Assembly: GCA_017508385.1 (NCBI GenBank) | Contig: JAFVZB010000020.1 | Span: forward strand, 1 to 50,810 | Reading direction: 5' to 3' | DNA from: Lentisphaeria bacterium | Lineage (GTDB): Bacteria; Verrucomicrobiota; Lentisphaeria; Victivallales; Victivallaceae | DNA length: 50,810 nt | Shown: piece by piece, positions 9,168 through 18,281 of the stretch | How positions within the stretch are numbered: the first letter of the stretch is position 1 | Layout: every line of letters begins with the position of its first letter | The notes under the pieces: model-generated | Databases searched by the model: none | Told to the model about the DNA's origin: nothing | What the model saw: the letters and a program-made list of their open reading frames with translations, nothing else | Program-made: the position numbers and the translations under genes

Positions 9168-9812
9168 TTGGCAGAGTCGTTCTTCAATAAATTGCGCAGA
9201 ACTTTCGGGTTCTGGAACAAAAGCAGCAAAGCTCCTGAAATAACCAATCTCAGGAGCGATGCGCTGTGCAAACTCAACCTGCCTCCGTTGATGGGCAGGC
9301 GTGATGCCGCATTTGACAGCGTGCAGGTGATCGGTGGATCGGATATGCTCAAATGCAGCGATGAAGAGCGGCTCGCAATATACCGCAAGGCGATGAGTCA
9401 GCTTGAATGTGCCATCGCCGATTGCAGCCGCATCGCCGCCGCGATGACCAGTGCGGATTCCCTGCGCCGAGAGCGCAGTTTCGCAGGTTATCTCGAGACG
9501 ATGCGTTGTCATTTGAACGTGATGGTCGATTTTGTCGAGCTCGGCAACCAGATGATGAACGGCATGGTCGTTTCAGGAGGACTCCTCGAAGCGGCATCCG
9601 CATCCGATATCGCTGAGAGCGGTATGGCGTGTCACGATGCCGAAGTCGGCATTACAGGGCGTTTCCGCAGCATGGTCGAGCGGGTGCGTCCGAGGGTCCT
9701 GCGCTACCGTGAGTACGCAAAACGCAGTTTCAGTCCTGAAAACGCCGAGCGTTACAAAACGTCTTATGACTACTATATGAAAGTTTATCAACTGCCGGTC
9801 AACGGCAAGTGA
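9168..9812 (+). CDS. Conserved-looking hypothetical helical protein between serA and purL
   Basis: A 214-residue protein I do not recognise. It appears all-helical, with long amphipathic stretches (about residues 60-125 and 145-205), a basic N-terminus (FFNKLRRTFGFW) that might touch membrane or nucleic acid, and no signal peptide, zinc motif or nucleotide-binding motif. The start is TTG, with GAGGAAA about ten bases upstream; no ATG start explains the full frame. The gene is packed 21 bases after serA and 38 before purL on the same strand, and its codon use resembles theirs, so it is likely a real gene of this operon. Function unknown. Confidence 0.7.
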   Translation: MAESFFNKLRRTFGFWNKSSKAPEITNLRSDALCKLNLPPLMGRRDAAFDSVQVIGGSDMLKCSDEERLAIYRKAMSQLECAIADCSRIAAAMTSADSLRRERSFAGYLETMRCHLNVMVDFVELGNQMMNGMVVSGGLLEAASASDIAESGMACHDAEVGITGRFRSMVERVRPRVLRYREYAKRSFSPENAERYKTSYDYYMKVYQLPVNGK

Positions 9813-9850
9813 ATTGAATTTTTTACCAAATAATTTTGAGGAATATAAAA

Positions 9851-12826
9851 ATGGCAACTTACCGGATCGAGATTTCCAGTCTGCCCCAGTGGCAGGATGC
9901 CCGCGGCAATGGTGTCGCCCAGCAAATCACCAGACAGTTCGGATGCAAAGTCAACAGCGTCCGTGTGCGTGACGTCTACACCTTTGATGCCGATATCACT
10001 GCTGCCGAGGCAGAGAAGATCGCAGAACTGCTCTACAACCCCGTGCTCCAGTGCTGGAAGGTCGGCGATGCAACTTCCGCCAACTACGTTCCCGCCGGAG
10101 ATTTTGACTACGTCATCGCCGTGGGATTCCGTCCCGGAGTGACCGACAACGTCGCCCGTACCCTGCGTGATGCCGCATCTGATATTCTCGGACGCAAACT
10201 TACCGCTGATGATTTCGTCGCCGGTTCTGCCGAATACCTTGTTTCCAGCAGCGACATCGATCGCAAAACTGCGGAAAAAATCGGATTCAAACTTCTTGCC
10301 AACGAGCTTATCCAGACCGTTCTGGTCTGCTCAAAAGAGGAGGCTGATGCCGGTATTCCGCTCAACCTGCCCAAAGTCAACGGTTCGACCGCAGTCGAGG
10401 TTCGTGAGTATGATCTCGAAGTCGATGATGACAAACTTATGGAAATCAGCCGCAACGGAATCCTTGCCCTCTCTCTCGAAGAGATGAAGTCCATCCAGAA
10501 TTACTTCCGCAACGCCAGGGGCAGAGCTGAGTACGGACTTAAAAACACTCCCACCGATGTCGAGCTCGAAGTCATCGCCCAGACCTGGAGCGAGCACTGC
10601 AAACACAAGATTTTCAGCGCAAAAATCGATTACGAGAACAGCGAAGATGGCAGCAGAAAAGAGATCGTTTCCTGCTACAAGACCTTCATCCAGAAGAGCA
10701 CCAAAGAGATCGCTAGTGAGGTCGATTGGCTGGTATCCGTGTTCAAAGACAACGCCGGAGTCATCAAGTTCAACGACGACTGCGATATCGTTTACAAAGT
10801 CGAGACCCACAACAGCCCCTCAGCCCTCGACCCATACGGCGGTGCAATGACCGGTATCGTCGGCGTCAACCGCGACCCGATGGGAACCGGTCAGGGTGCT
10901 GAGCTGCTCATCAACGTCTGGGGTTACTGTTTCGGTTCACCCTTTACCGCTGACGAGAACGTTCCCGAGGGACTTCTGCATCCCCGCCGTCTGCGTGACG
11001 GAGTTCACAAAGGCGTCATCGACGGAGGCAATCAGAGCGGTATTCCTTACGGAAACGGCTGGGAGTTTTTCGATGACCGCTACATCGGCAAACCTCTGGT
11101 TTACTGCGGAACCGTCGGACGTCTGCCCAAGTCAGTCAACGGTATTCCCGGAGCCAGCAAATCCATCGAGCCCGGCGACCTCATCGTTATGGGCGGCGGA
11201 CGCATCGGTAAAGATGGTATCCACGGCGCAACCTTTTCCAGCGAAGAGCTGCACAAAGACAGTCCGGTTCAGGCGGTTCAGATCGGTGACCCGATCACTC
11301 AGAAAAAGATGAGCGACTTCATGATCGAAGCCCGCAACCGCTCGCTCTACCGCTTCATCACCGACAACGGTGCAGGCGGACTCTCATCCAGCGTGGGTGA
11401 GATGGCTGAACTCTGCAACGGATGCCGTCTTGACCTTGCCAAAGCTCCGCTGAAATATGCCGGACTTCAGCCGTGGGAAATCCTCGTTTCCGAGGCTCAG
11501 GAGCGCATGAGTTTTGCCGTTCCTCCGGAAAAAATCGAGGAGTTCAAACAGCTTGCCGCCGAGCGTGACGTCGAAGTTACCGTGCTTGGTGAGTTCACCG
11601 ACAACGGCAAGTTCCACATGCTCTACAACGATAAAACTGTCGCCCTCATCGATATCGAGTTTATGCACTCAGGACTTCCCCGGATGTCCCTCAAAGCACG
11701 CTGGGAGCGCAAGAGTTTCGACGAGCCCGATATGGCCGGCCGCAAGCTCGCCGACGATATGGTTTCCATGCTCGGACGCCTCAATATCGCTTCGGACGAG
11801 TTCAAAGCCCGTCAGTACGACCACGAGGTCAAGGGACTCAGCGTAGTCAAACCCTTTGTCGGAGTCGGACGTGATGTTGCCGGTGATGCCACCGTCACCA
11901 TGATCGAGCCGCTGAGCACCGAGGGAATCATTCTCGCATCCGCAATTCTGCCCCATCACGGAGATATCGACACTTACTGGATGACTGCTTCAAGCATCGA
12001 CCTTGCCGTGAGGCGTGTTCTCTCTGTCGGCGGCAGCATGGATAGGATCGCCGGACTCGACAACTTCTGCTGGCCCGATCCGGTTCAGAGCGAAAAGACT
12101 CCGGATGGTGAGTACAAACTTGCCCAGCTGGTGCGTGCCAACGAGGCTCTCTACGAGTACACCAAAAAGTACGTCGTTCCCTGTATTTCAGGTAAGGACT
12201 CAATGAAGAACGACAGCACCCGAGGCGGACGCAAAATTTCCATTCCGCCGAGCCTGCTCTTCAGTGTGATATCCAAGATGAACGATATCCGTCTGGCGAT
12301 CACTCCCGACGTGAAGAAAGCCGGTGACGTGGTTTACGTCATCGGAGACACCAAAGCCGAGCTCGGCGGCAGTGAGTATTACAGCATGCTCGGAGCCACC
12401 GGTAACCGTGTGCCCGAAGTCGATGCAGAGAAATTCATCTCTCTCTACAAAAAGGTCGAAGAGGCGACTTCAAAACGTCTCTTTAACTCACTCATCACTC
12501 CCGGACTCGGTGGTCTTGCCGTCGCTTTCGCCAAGAGCGCAATGGCAGGACGTCTGGGTATGGAAATTGATCTCGACAAGATTCCGTCATCCGAGAAATG
12601 CAGCGGCGCAGAGCTGCTCTTCTCTGAATCCAACGGACGTTTTGTCGCTACCGTTTCAGCCGATAAAGCCGCAGAGTTTGAGGCTCTCTTTGCCGGATAT
12701 CCGGTGGCAAAGGTCGGTAACGTTACTTCAAATGAGAGCTTGAACTTCAAGGGAGCAGCAGACTCCTGCGAGATCACCCTTGACTCAATGCTCAACAGCT
12801 ACAAAGGTACACTTGACAACATCTGA
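9851..12826 (+). CDS. purL: Phosphoribosylformylglycinamidine synthase, synthetase part without glutaminase domain
   Basis: A 991-residue enzyme of purine synthesis that converts FGAR to FGAM with ATP and ammonia. Order: PurS-like N-terminal domain (about 1-150), linker with QNYFRNARGRAEYGLKNTP, first AIR-synthase half with TWSEHCKHK and KVETHNSPSALDPYGGA, then a second half containing ISGKDSMKND. It stops at about residue 991, where the large single-chain PurL of E. coli (about 1295 residues) would continue into a Cys-His-Glu glutaminase. A separate PurQ must therefore be encoded elsewhere. ATG 9851 is preferred over the upstream TTG because GAGGA lies eight bases before it. Confidence 0.93.
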   Translation: MATYRIEISSLPQWQDARGNGVAQQITRQFGCKVNSVRVRDVYTFDADITAAEAEKIAELLYNPVLQCWKVGDATSANYVPAGDFDYVIAVGFRPGVTDNVARTLRDAASDILGRKLTADDFVAGSAEYLVSSSDIDRKTAEKIGFKLLANELIQTVLVCSKEEADAGIPLNLPKVNGSTAVEVREYDLEVDDDKLMEISRNGILALSLEEMKSIQNYFRNARGRAEYGLKNTPTDVELEVIAQTWSEHCKHKIFSAKIDYENSEDGSRKEIVSCYKTFIQKSTKEIASEVDWLVSVFKDNAGVIKFNDDCDIVYKVETHNSPSALDPYGGAMTGIVGVNRDPMGTGQGAELLINVWGYCFGSPFTADENVPEGLLHPRRLRDGVHKGVIDGGNQSGIPYGNGWEFFDDRYIGKPLVYCGTVGRLPKSVNGIPGASKSIEPGDLIVMGGGRIGKDGIHGATFSSEELHKDSPVQAVQIGDPITQKKMSDFMIEARNRSLYRFITDNGAGGLSSSVGEMAELCNGCRLDLAKAPLKYAGLQPWEILVSEAQERMSFAVPPEKIEEFKQLAAERDVEVTVLGEFTDNGKFHMLYNDKTVALIDIEFMHSGLPRMSLKARWERKSFDEPDMAGRKLADDMVSMLGRLNIASDEFKARQYDHEVKGLSVVKPFVGVGRDVAGDATVTMIEPLSTEGIILASAILPHHGDIDTYWMTASSIDLAVRRVLSVGGSMDRIAGLDNFCWPDPVQSEKTPDGEYKLAQLVRANEALYEYTKKYVVPCISGKDSMKNDSTRGGRKISIPPSLLFSVISKMNDIRLAITPDVKKAGDVVYVIGDTKAELGGSEYYSMLGATGNRVPEVDAEKFISLYKKVEEATSKRLFNSLITPGLGGLAVAFAKSAMAGRLGMEIDLDKIPSSEKCSGAELLFSESNGRFVATVSADKAAEFEALFAGYPVAKVGNVTSNESLNFKGAADSCEITLDSMLNSYKGTLDNI

Positions 12827-12860
12827 TCTGAGAATAGTTCAAGTAACTGCAACGCTTGAT

Positions 12861-12899
12861 ATGCGGACGTCGGGGGATTCCATAAACCGGCGTCTGCAT
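12861..12899 (+). promoter_or_regulatory. 13-bp hairpin between purL and the sigma factor gene
   Basis: Positions 12861-12873 and 12887-12899 pair over 13 positions (two of them G-T) around a 13-base loop. It is followed by ATTTACTTG, not a clean T run, so it may be a weak purL terminator or a leader structure of the downstream sigma factor gene. The rest of the 192-base gap shows a smaller 6-bp inverted repeat (GCGGAT at 12960, ATCCGC at 12992) and no clear promoter. Confidence 0.5.
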
Positions 12900-13018
12900 T
12901 TACTTGTCTGCACCGGAGCATTTTCGGGGGGATGGCACAGTGATAACATCTGCAACGAAGCGGATGGTGTCCATAAAGTGTTCTTCTCCAGATCCGCAAC
13001 CATAAAGGAACAAGGTTG

Positions 13019-13756
13019 ATGGAAAAAAAAGCAAGTGCAGTTCAAAACTGCGACAGTGACGCTCTGATCGAGCAGAATTTGCGTCTGGTACTCAAAATCG
13101 CCAATGATTTTCTCGGACGAGGTCTGCCGTGGGATGATCTGGTGTCAGAGGGCAATCGAGGACTCATGTCTGCGGCACGCAAGTTCGATCCGGGACGTGG
13201 TACGAAGTTCAGCACTTACAGTGCGTGGTGGATCAAACAGGCGATCAGGCAGGCGATTGCTGAACAGACTCAGGCAGTGAGGGTTCCGATAGGAACTCAG
13301 CTCAACAGCAGGCGTATCCGCCGCGGAGTCAAGAGTTTCATCGAGCTGAACGGCAGGGAGCCTGACGATGAAGAGCTTGCAGAACACACCAATCTTCCGT
13401 TGGCAACCATCAAACGGTTGCGCAACACCCGTCAGGCGGATATGCAGTCGCTCAACGCCAATGTTTTGAACGATGAAGACGAGGGTTCCGAGTTTCAGGA
13501 GTTTCTTTCTGATAATGAGACTCCTGCTCCGGATGAGACGCTCCTGAAGATCGAAGATATCGACCAGCTGTTGAAGTTGCTCGACCGTCTGCCTCCCCGT
13601 GAGAAGATGGTGTTGAAGCTGAGGTTCGGACTCGATGGCAATCCGATATTGACCCTCGAAGAGGTCGGCAGGCAGCTCAACTGCACCAATGAACGCATAC
13701 GTCAGATACAAATTCAGGCATTGAAAAAATTGCACACCATGATGACCGAGGAGTAG
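13019..13756 (+). CDS. RNA polymerase sigma-70-family factor (group 2/3-like, short)
   Basis: A 245-residue sigma factor. Region 2 is clear: LIEQNLRLVLKIANDF (2.1), DLVSEGNRGLMSAARKFD (2.2) and KFSTYSAWWIKQAIRQAI (2.3-2.4, WWIKQAIRQ as in primary factors). Region 3 follows (RIRRGVKSFIELNGREPDDEE), and region 4 ends with LTLEEVGRQLNCTNERIRQI, the helix-turn-helix that reads the -35 box. Region 1.1 and most of 1.2 are absent, so it is not the housekeeping RpoD but an alternative factor with primary-like promoter reading. ATG 13019 has AAGGAA eight bases upstream. The dihydrouridine synthase gene starts three bases after its stop. Confidence 0.9.
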   Translation: MEKKASAVQNCDSDALIEQNLRLVLKIANDFLGRGLPWDDLVSEGNRGLMSAARKFDPGRGTKFSTYSAWWIKQAIRQAIAEQTQAVRVPIGTQLNSRRIRRGVKSFIELNGREPDDEELAEHTNLPLATIKRLRNTRQADMQSLNANVLNDEDEGSEFQEFLSDNETPAPDETLLKIEDIDQLLKLLDRLPPREKMVLKLRFGLDGNPILTLEEVGRQLNCTNERIRQIQIQALKKLHTMMTEE

Positions 13757-13759
13757 AAT

Positions 13760-14764
13760 ATGGAAACGGGGGGTATGATCTATCCGGAAAATGCGCTTGT
13801 ACTTGCGCCTCTGTCAGGATTTACTGACATCGCCTACCGCCGTGCCGCAAGGCGTGGCGGCTGCCGCTTTACCTTTACCGAGATGATCGATGCCGCAAGT
13901 ATCGCTTACGCCAGTGAGCGGACAAAGCCCATGCTCTTCCGGGGAGAGGAAGAGGATTTTCTCGGAGTCCAGCTGGTCGGAGCTGATCCTGCTTTGATCG
14001 AAAAGGCTGTGCTCTATCTCAATGAGCTTGATTTTTCTCTGCTTGATTTCAACCTCGGCTGTCCTGTTCCCAAAGTGGCAGGCAAGGGCGCAGGAGCGGC
14101 TCTCGGCTGCAATTACGACCACGCCATGCGCTGTTTTGAAGTGATTGCCCGGCTCAGCCGCTTCCCCGTGACCGCCAAGATGCGCATACTCGATGAGAAT
14201 GATCCTGAGCCGTCGGTGCGCCTCGCTTGCGGACTTGCCTCTCTCGGAGCAAAAGCGATAACCGTTCACGGCAGAACACGCCGTTCATTTTACACCGGAA
14301 AAGTTCACTTTGAGATAATTTCAGCCATCCGTCAGGCTCTGCCGGAAGTCGAAGTGATTGCCAACGGAGGAGTTCACACCGTCGAAGACTGTACTGAGAT
14401 CCGTGAAAAGAGCGGCTGCACAAGAGTTATGCTTGCGCAGGGAGCTATGGGTAATCCCTGGCTTTTCCGTGAGATCGAAACCGGATGTGAGCCGCCGGAT
14501 ATCGAGGAGTGGCGCAGTATGGTCATCACCCACGTTACCGAAATGGTCGGACTCTACGGTGAGTATTCCGGAATGCGTCAGGCACGCAAAATAGTGCACG
14601 ATTATCTCAAGGGCAGGGGATTCGGAGGAGCTCCGAAATCTAAGGCGAGTCTGCTGTCAAATTTAACTGAGCTGCATGAGCTGATTTACAACGCCGTTCC
14701 GGTGGCAGTCTCTCCGCAGCGGAAGATAAAGTACTCCCCTTTGCTGTCAGAAAACACCATTTGA
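13760..14764 (+). CDS. dusB: tRNA-dihydrouridine synthase (Dus family)
   Basis: A 334-residue flavoenzyme that reduces uridines in the tRNA D-loop. TIM-barrel motifs visible are APLSGFTDIAYR at the N-terminus, NLGCPVPKVAGKGAGAAL near 95-112 with the catalytic Cys, KMRI, ITVHGRTR and VIANGGV. A C-terminal helical domain follows. The DusB assignment is by general resemblance. It starts three bases after the sigma factor, with GAGGAG of that gene's end serving as ribosome binding site, so the two are translationally linked. Its last 79 bases overlap the tail of the convergent membrane-protein gene. Confidence 0.92.
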   Translation: METGGMIYPENALVLAPLSGFTDIAYRRAARRGGCRFTFTEMIDAASIAYASERTKPMLFRGEEEDFLGVQLVGADPALIEKAVLYLNELDFSLLDFNLGCPVPKVAGKGAGAALGCNYDHAMRCFEVIARLSRFPVTAKMRILDENDPEPSVRLACGLASLGAKAITVHGRTRRSFYTGKVHFEIISAIRQALPEVEVIANGGVHTVEDCTEIREKSGCTRVMLAQGAMGNPWLFREIETGCEPPDIEEWRSMVITHVTEMVGLYGEYSGMRQARKIVHDYLKGRGFGGAPKSKASLLSNLTELHELIYNAVPVAVSPQRKIKYSPLLSENTI

Positions 14765-16518
14765 AGTTTGCCTTCGGCTCTCAGCTGTGCGATAAATCCC
14801 GCCATTTTGAGCAGTTCCTGCTGCGTCGATTGCTGGGCATCGGGATTTTGATTTGATGTTGACACCACAATGCAGTCAAACTTCTTTATATTATCAAAGA
14901 GTTTATCCGCACTTTCAGGAACCGGAGTGTTCAGCTTCTGAAAGAACGGCTCTCCGATAACGGCTTTTCTCGGCAGATAAAGGGTTCTGCGCTCGTTGAG
15001 CAGCAGAAGAACTTTGCTGTCAGCGGGAGTTGTTTCGAGAAATTCCACCATCTCAAAATATCCTTTATCCCGGGTGGCGGCTGCGAGAAAGAACAGCGGA
15101 TTTTTGCCGATTTCAGGAGCGATTTTCCACGCCGTAACAAAGTGTTTCAGGTGCGGAGCAGGAAAATCAGCCAGTGCCGCAAGCAGAATAACAACGGCAA
15201 TGATTTGTCTTTTTTTCAGCGGCAGAGCTTTAGATACAAAGGCGGAAAGCACGGTTGTCAGCATCAGAAGCGGTATCATAAAACGGCTCTGTTGTGAGCT
15301 TGCCGCCCAGAAAATATAGAGAGCTGCGCCGCAAAAGAGCAGCAGCAGGGCGGTTCTTTTTCTTGTCGAACCGCTCTTGAAAAGATAGACCGTCATTGCG
15401 ATATTGAATATTATCATCAACGGAAATTGCCAGCCGACAGTTATTCCGTCAAAAATCTTACCGTCAAAAGCGGTGAACAGCCATCCGTAGCAGATGCCTG
15501 AAATAAAACCTGTTCCGTAACGGTAACTGCCGAGCAGATGGTGGTATTCCGATACGGCAATGCGCACCGGGTCATTGGTGAAGTGCCAGTCAACGAAGGG
15601 ATAAAACGGATTGCCGGTTGCCAGATACGGACGCAGGAAAAATGGCAGACAAAAGAGCAGAAAAACTCCTGCTCCCGCCGCGATGGAGGAGAGTATTTTT
15701 TCTTTTTTTATCAGCAGCAGAAAGAGTATTCCGCAGGCGGGGATGATTCCAGCTCCGGTGAGTTTGACCGAGAATGCGGCGGCAGTGAAAACTGCGGTGA
15801 AAACGGCGCACTTTAACGGAGTTTTCCTGAAATCGAAGATGGTAAGCACCGCTGATAAGCCGAACAGCAGAATAAATTGTTCAGCGTAATTAGCTCTTGA
15901 TGTTATCAGAACCACCGGCGAGAGAATGGCGGCTGCGGCGATGAGCAGGGCGGAGTTGCCTCCGCACCGTCTGGCGGTTTGCATGACGGAGGCAAGCGAG
16001 AGAGCCATTACAGCTCCGGCAAGCATCCTCGGAAAACGTATTCCTGCTCCGGTTGTTTCCATTGCAAGGCGCATCAAACTGTGCGGCAGAGCGGGGAAAC
16101 AGCTGAAAGGATTATCAGTTATTACTGCGTTGCTTTGATTTTCCGCATAGTGTTTCAGCAGGGCGGTCTGATATACGCACTCATCCCATGAGTAGGGAAA
16201 GAGCAGCAGCGACCCCAGAATGAGAAAAAAGATTGCCGAGGCAGTAATGAAAAAGAGTTTTTCGCCTTTGAAATCTCTGATTATGCGGTAAATACCCCAT
16301 ATTGATGCTATGATAAGCAGGGTTATTGCGGCAAAAAATACCACTCCTGAGAGCGAAGAAAAACACCATGCGGCGAAAGAAAAAAGAGCCATTCCGAAAG
16401 CAAATTTGAGGATGCAATGGCGTAATCCGACAAGAGAGCCTGCTCCGTATGATGAGGTCAGGATAACAAACAGCGACAAAAATTCACGGTAAAGCGGAGT
16501 CGAAAAGATGGTGTTCAT
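14686..16518 (-). CDS. Polytopic membrane protein, GT39/ArnT-like glycosyltransferase
   Basis: About 610 residues with roughly eleven to thirteen membrane segments in the first 440 residues and a soluble C-terminal part. Just after the early helices comes SWDECVYQ, an acidic DE pair in the first large outer loop, as in GT39 and ArnT/GT83 enzymes that use polyprenyl-phosphate sugars. FPRMLAGAV also fits that family. Likely role: adding sugars to an envelope glycan or protein in the periplasm; donor and acceptor are unknown. The ATG at 16518 overlaps the stop of the O-antigen ligase gene (ATGA), so coupling favours it; an in-frame ATG at 16533 is an alternative. The tail overlaps dusB. Confidence 0.7.
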   Translation of the reverse strand: MNTIFSTPLYREFLSLFVILTSSYGAGSLVGLRHCILKFAFGMALFSFAAWCFSSLSGVVFFAAITLLIIASIWGIYRIIRDFKGEKLFFITASAIFFLILGSLLLFPYSWDECVYQTALLKHYAENQSNAVITDNPFSCFPALPHSLMRLAMETTGAGIRFPRMLAGAVMALSLASVMQTARRCGGNSALLIAAAAILSPVVLITSRANYAEQFILLFGLSAVLTIFDFRKTPLKCAVFTAVFTAAAFSVKLTGAGIIPACGILFLLLIKKEKILSSIAAGAGVFLLFCLPFFLRPYLATGNPFYPFVDWHFTNDPVRIAVSEYHHLLGSYRYGTGFISGICYGWLFTAFDGKIFDGITVGWQFPLMIIFNIAMTVYLFKSGSTRKRTALLLLFCGAALYIFWAASSQQSRFMIPLLMLTTVLSAFVSKALPLKKRQIIAVVILLAALADFPAPHLKHFVTAWKIAPEIGKNPLFFLAAATRDKGYFEMVEFLETTPADSKVLLLLNERRTLYLPRKAVIGEPFFQKLNTPVPESADKLFDNIKKFDCIVVSTSNQNPDAQQSTQQELLKMAGFIAQLRAEGKLQMVFSDSKGEYFIFRCGETATGTAL

Positions 16519-18281
16519 TTGAGTTTTCCCCATGGAATCGGAGCATCGTCAAGAGCCGCATCACGGTGGAACCGGTTCACTTCAGAGAGCGGAATATCTC
16601 TGAGTTCAAGGTTTCTTATCAATCTTGCCTTTGCCTCAGCCCGTTCAGAGGCAGATGCCCGGGATAACTCAAGTGCGGCAAGTTCAAATCCTGCATAGAG
16701 TACGCTGTACGGGTAGGCTTGACGCTCGAGCGCAAAAAACTCTTTTGCTTCGGCAAATTTGCCGAGAGCGGTCAGTGCCCGGGCGGTGAGTCCGTAGCTG
16801 TGAAGATATCCGCCGCAGACGTCGCTTTCGAGTTTGAACAGCTGGATGACCGCTTCTGCCGGGTCTTTAAGGTTGAACAGCTGTATTTGCGCTGTGATGT
16901 ACCTTGCTTCGGGAAGAGCGAGCTTTTCCAGAGATGTATCCAGATGTTTTTTTGCGGTCATGGTGTCGTTTTTCAGCAGAGACAACTTTGCCTCACGCAG
17001 ATGGCTGGTCGCCGAAAAGATGGAGACGGCAAAAATAACTGCTCCGAGCGCAGACGCAGCGGCAAGTATGGTGCGCAGGTGCGGAGCTTTTACCTGTGAT
17101 TTACCTGCTCCTCTTGCGGCAAGAGCTCCTCCTGAGAGCAGAAACCAGCATCCTGCCAGCGGAGTTGACAAGAGTACATCGACCTGACCGTGCAGTGCCA
17201 GAAACAGAAACATCCACGCCATCCAGCGTGATGGACGGTCTTTGCGGTGCGATGATTTGTTGAGAGCACTGCCGCAGAAGAGAATAAATACTGCGGCTCC
17301 GGCAATTCCGAATTCGCTGATGTAGAGCAGCAGTTCGTTGTGCGGATGCGGATGGCGGGTAGCTGAAAAATCGGTAAAGAAGTACTCTTTGGTCATGTAA
17401 CTGCGAACAGCCTGTTCAAAGCGTCCGGGACCGCAACCGGTGAAGATGTGCTCTTTTACCATGTTGAGGGAGCTTTTCCAAAGCTGGAAACGGCTGTCGT
17501 TGACCTTTTCTGCAATCGGCGCATTGATGGTGGAAAAGAAGAGGAAACCGATGGCAAGGGCGATTCCCACCAGTGCGGTTGACCTGCGTTCACGGTTGAT
17601 TTTTCTGATGACAGGAGCGCACAACGATGCGAGTATCATCGCCGCAACAGTTCCGCGCGGAGCTATTTCAGGTATAAAGAAAAATACTGCCGCCAGAAAC
17701 ATGGAAGAGATGATTCCTGCTATGATGAATGGATGTTTTTTCGGAAACAATATCACGGTCAATGCCGGAAGTGTGGCACATATCATGGTCATGTTCCAGT
17801 TCCAGTTTCCGGTAAATCCGGTGAGAAATCTGTCTCCGGTTGCGGTGAAAACTATCAGCACAACGGCGCAAACTGCTCCGCAGGGCAGGGCTGCCCGGCG
17901 GATTTGCGGAGCAAGTGCCGCTCCTGCCAGCGGCAGACAGAGCGTTTGCAGAACGGTTGCAAGCACCATCGGAGAGCCGGGAAAGATGATGTAGTTTGCC
18001 ATGGCAATGATTGCCGCCGCAGCTGAGGATATCATCCAGTATCTTGCCGGAGATTTGGTAAAGAGTTTCTTCACCCGCTCAGGATACAGCAGAACAATGG
18101 CAACTGCAATAAGTCCGGTGACATGACTGCTGATGAATTGAACATCGCCCCAGAGCGGAACTTTGCCGTAAAACGGTCTCAGCCATACAAGCGGATAAGC
18201 AAGCAGCGGGGACAGCCAGAGAAAATAAGCAAGCAACTGCCGCAGAAGAGAGTCGTTTTTTCTGAAGCAGTTTCTGACCAT
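16515..18281 (-). CDS. O-antigen ligase (Wzy_C) family protein with C-terminal TPR-like region
   Basis: A protein of about 588 residues with a dozen predicted membrane helices. The Wzy_C signature is near residues 300-340: GCGPGRFEQ, then a periplasmic loop with HPHPHNELLLYISEFG. WaaL-type ligases join polymeric glycan from undecaprenyl-phosphate to lipid A core or to proteins; Wzy polymerases and pilin glycosylases look alike, so the exact reaction is open. After a helix near 400-420 the C-terminus is helical and repeat-like (TPR style). The start is set at ATG 18281, which overlaps the kinase stop as TAATG; the upstream TTG at 18296 is less likely. The next gene overlaps by four bases. Confidence 0.8.
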   Translation of the reverse strand: MVRNCFRKNDSLLRQLLAYFLWLSPLLAYPLVWLRPFYGKVPLWGDVQFISSHVTGLIAVAIVLLYPERVKKLFTKSPARYWMISSAAAAIIAMANYIIFPGSPMVLATVLQTLCLPLAGAALAPQIRRAALPCGAVCAVVLIVFTATGDRFLTGFTGNWNWNMTMICATLPALTVILFPKKHPFIIAGIISSMFLAAVFFFIPEIAPRGTVAAMILASLCAPVIRKINRERRSTALVGIALAIGFLFFSTINAPIAEKVNDSRFQLWKSSLNMVKEHIFTGCGPGRFEQAVRSYMTKEYFFTDFSATRHPHPHNELLLYISEFGIAGAAVFILFCGSALNKSSHRKDRPSRWMAWMFLFLALHGQVDVLLSTPLAGCWFLLSGGALAARGAGKSQVKAPHLRTILAAASALGAVIFAVSIFSATSHLREAKLSLLKNDTMTAKKHLDTSLEKLALPEARYITAQIQLFNLKDPAEAVIQLFKLESDVCGGYLHSYGLTARALTALGKFAEAKEFFALERQAYPYSVLYAGFELAALELSRASASERAEAKARLIRNLELRDIPLSEVNRFHRDAALDDAPIPWGKLK

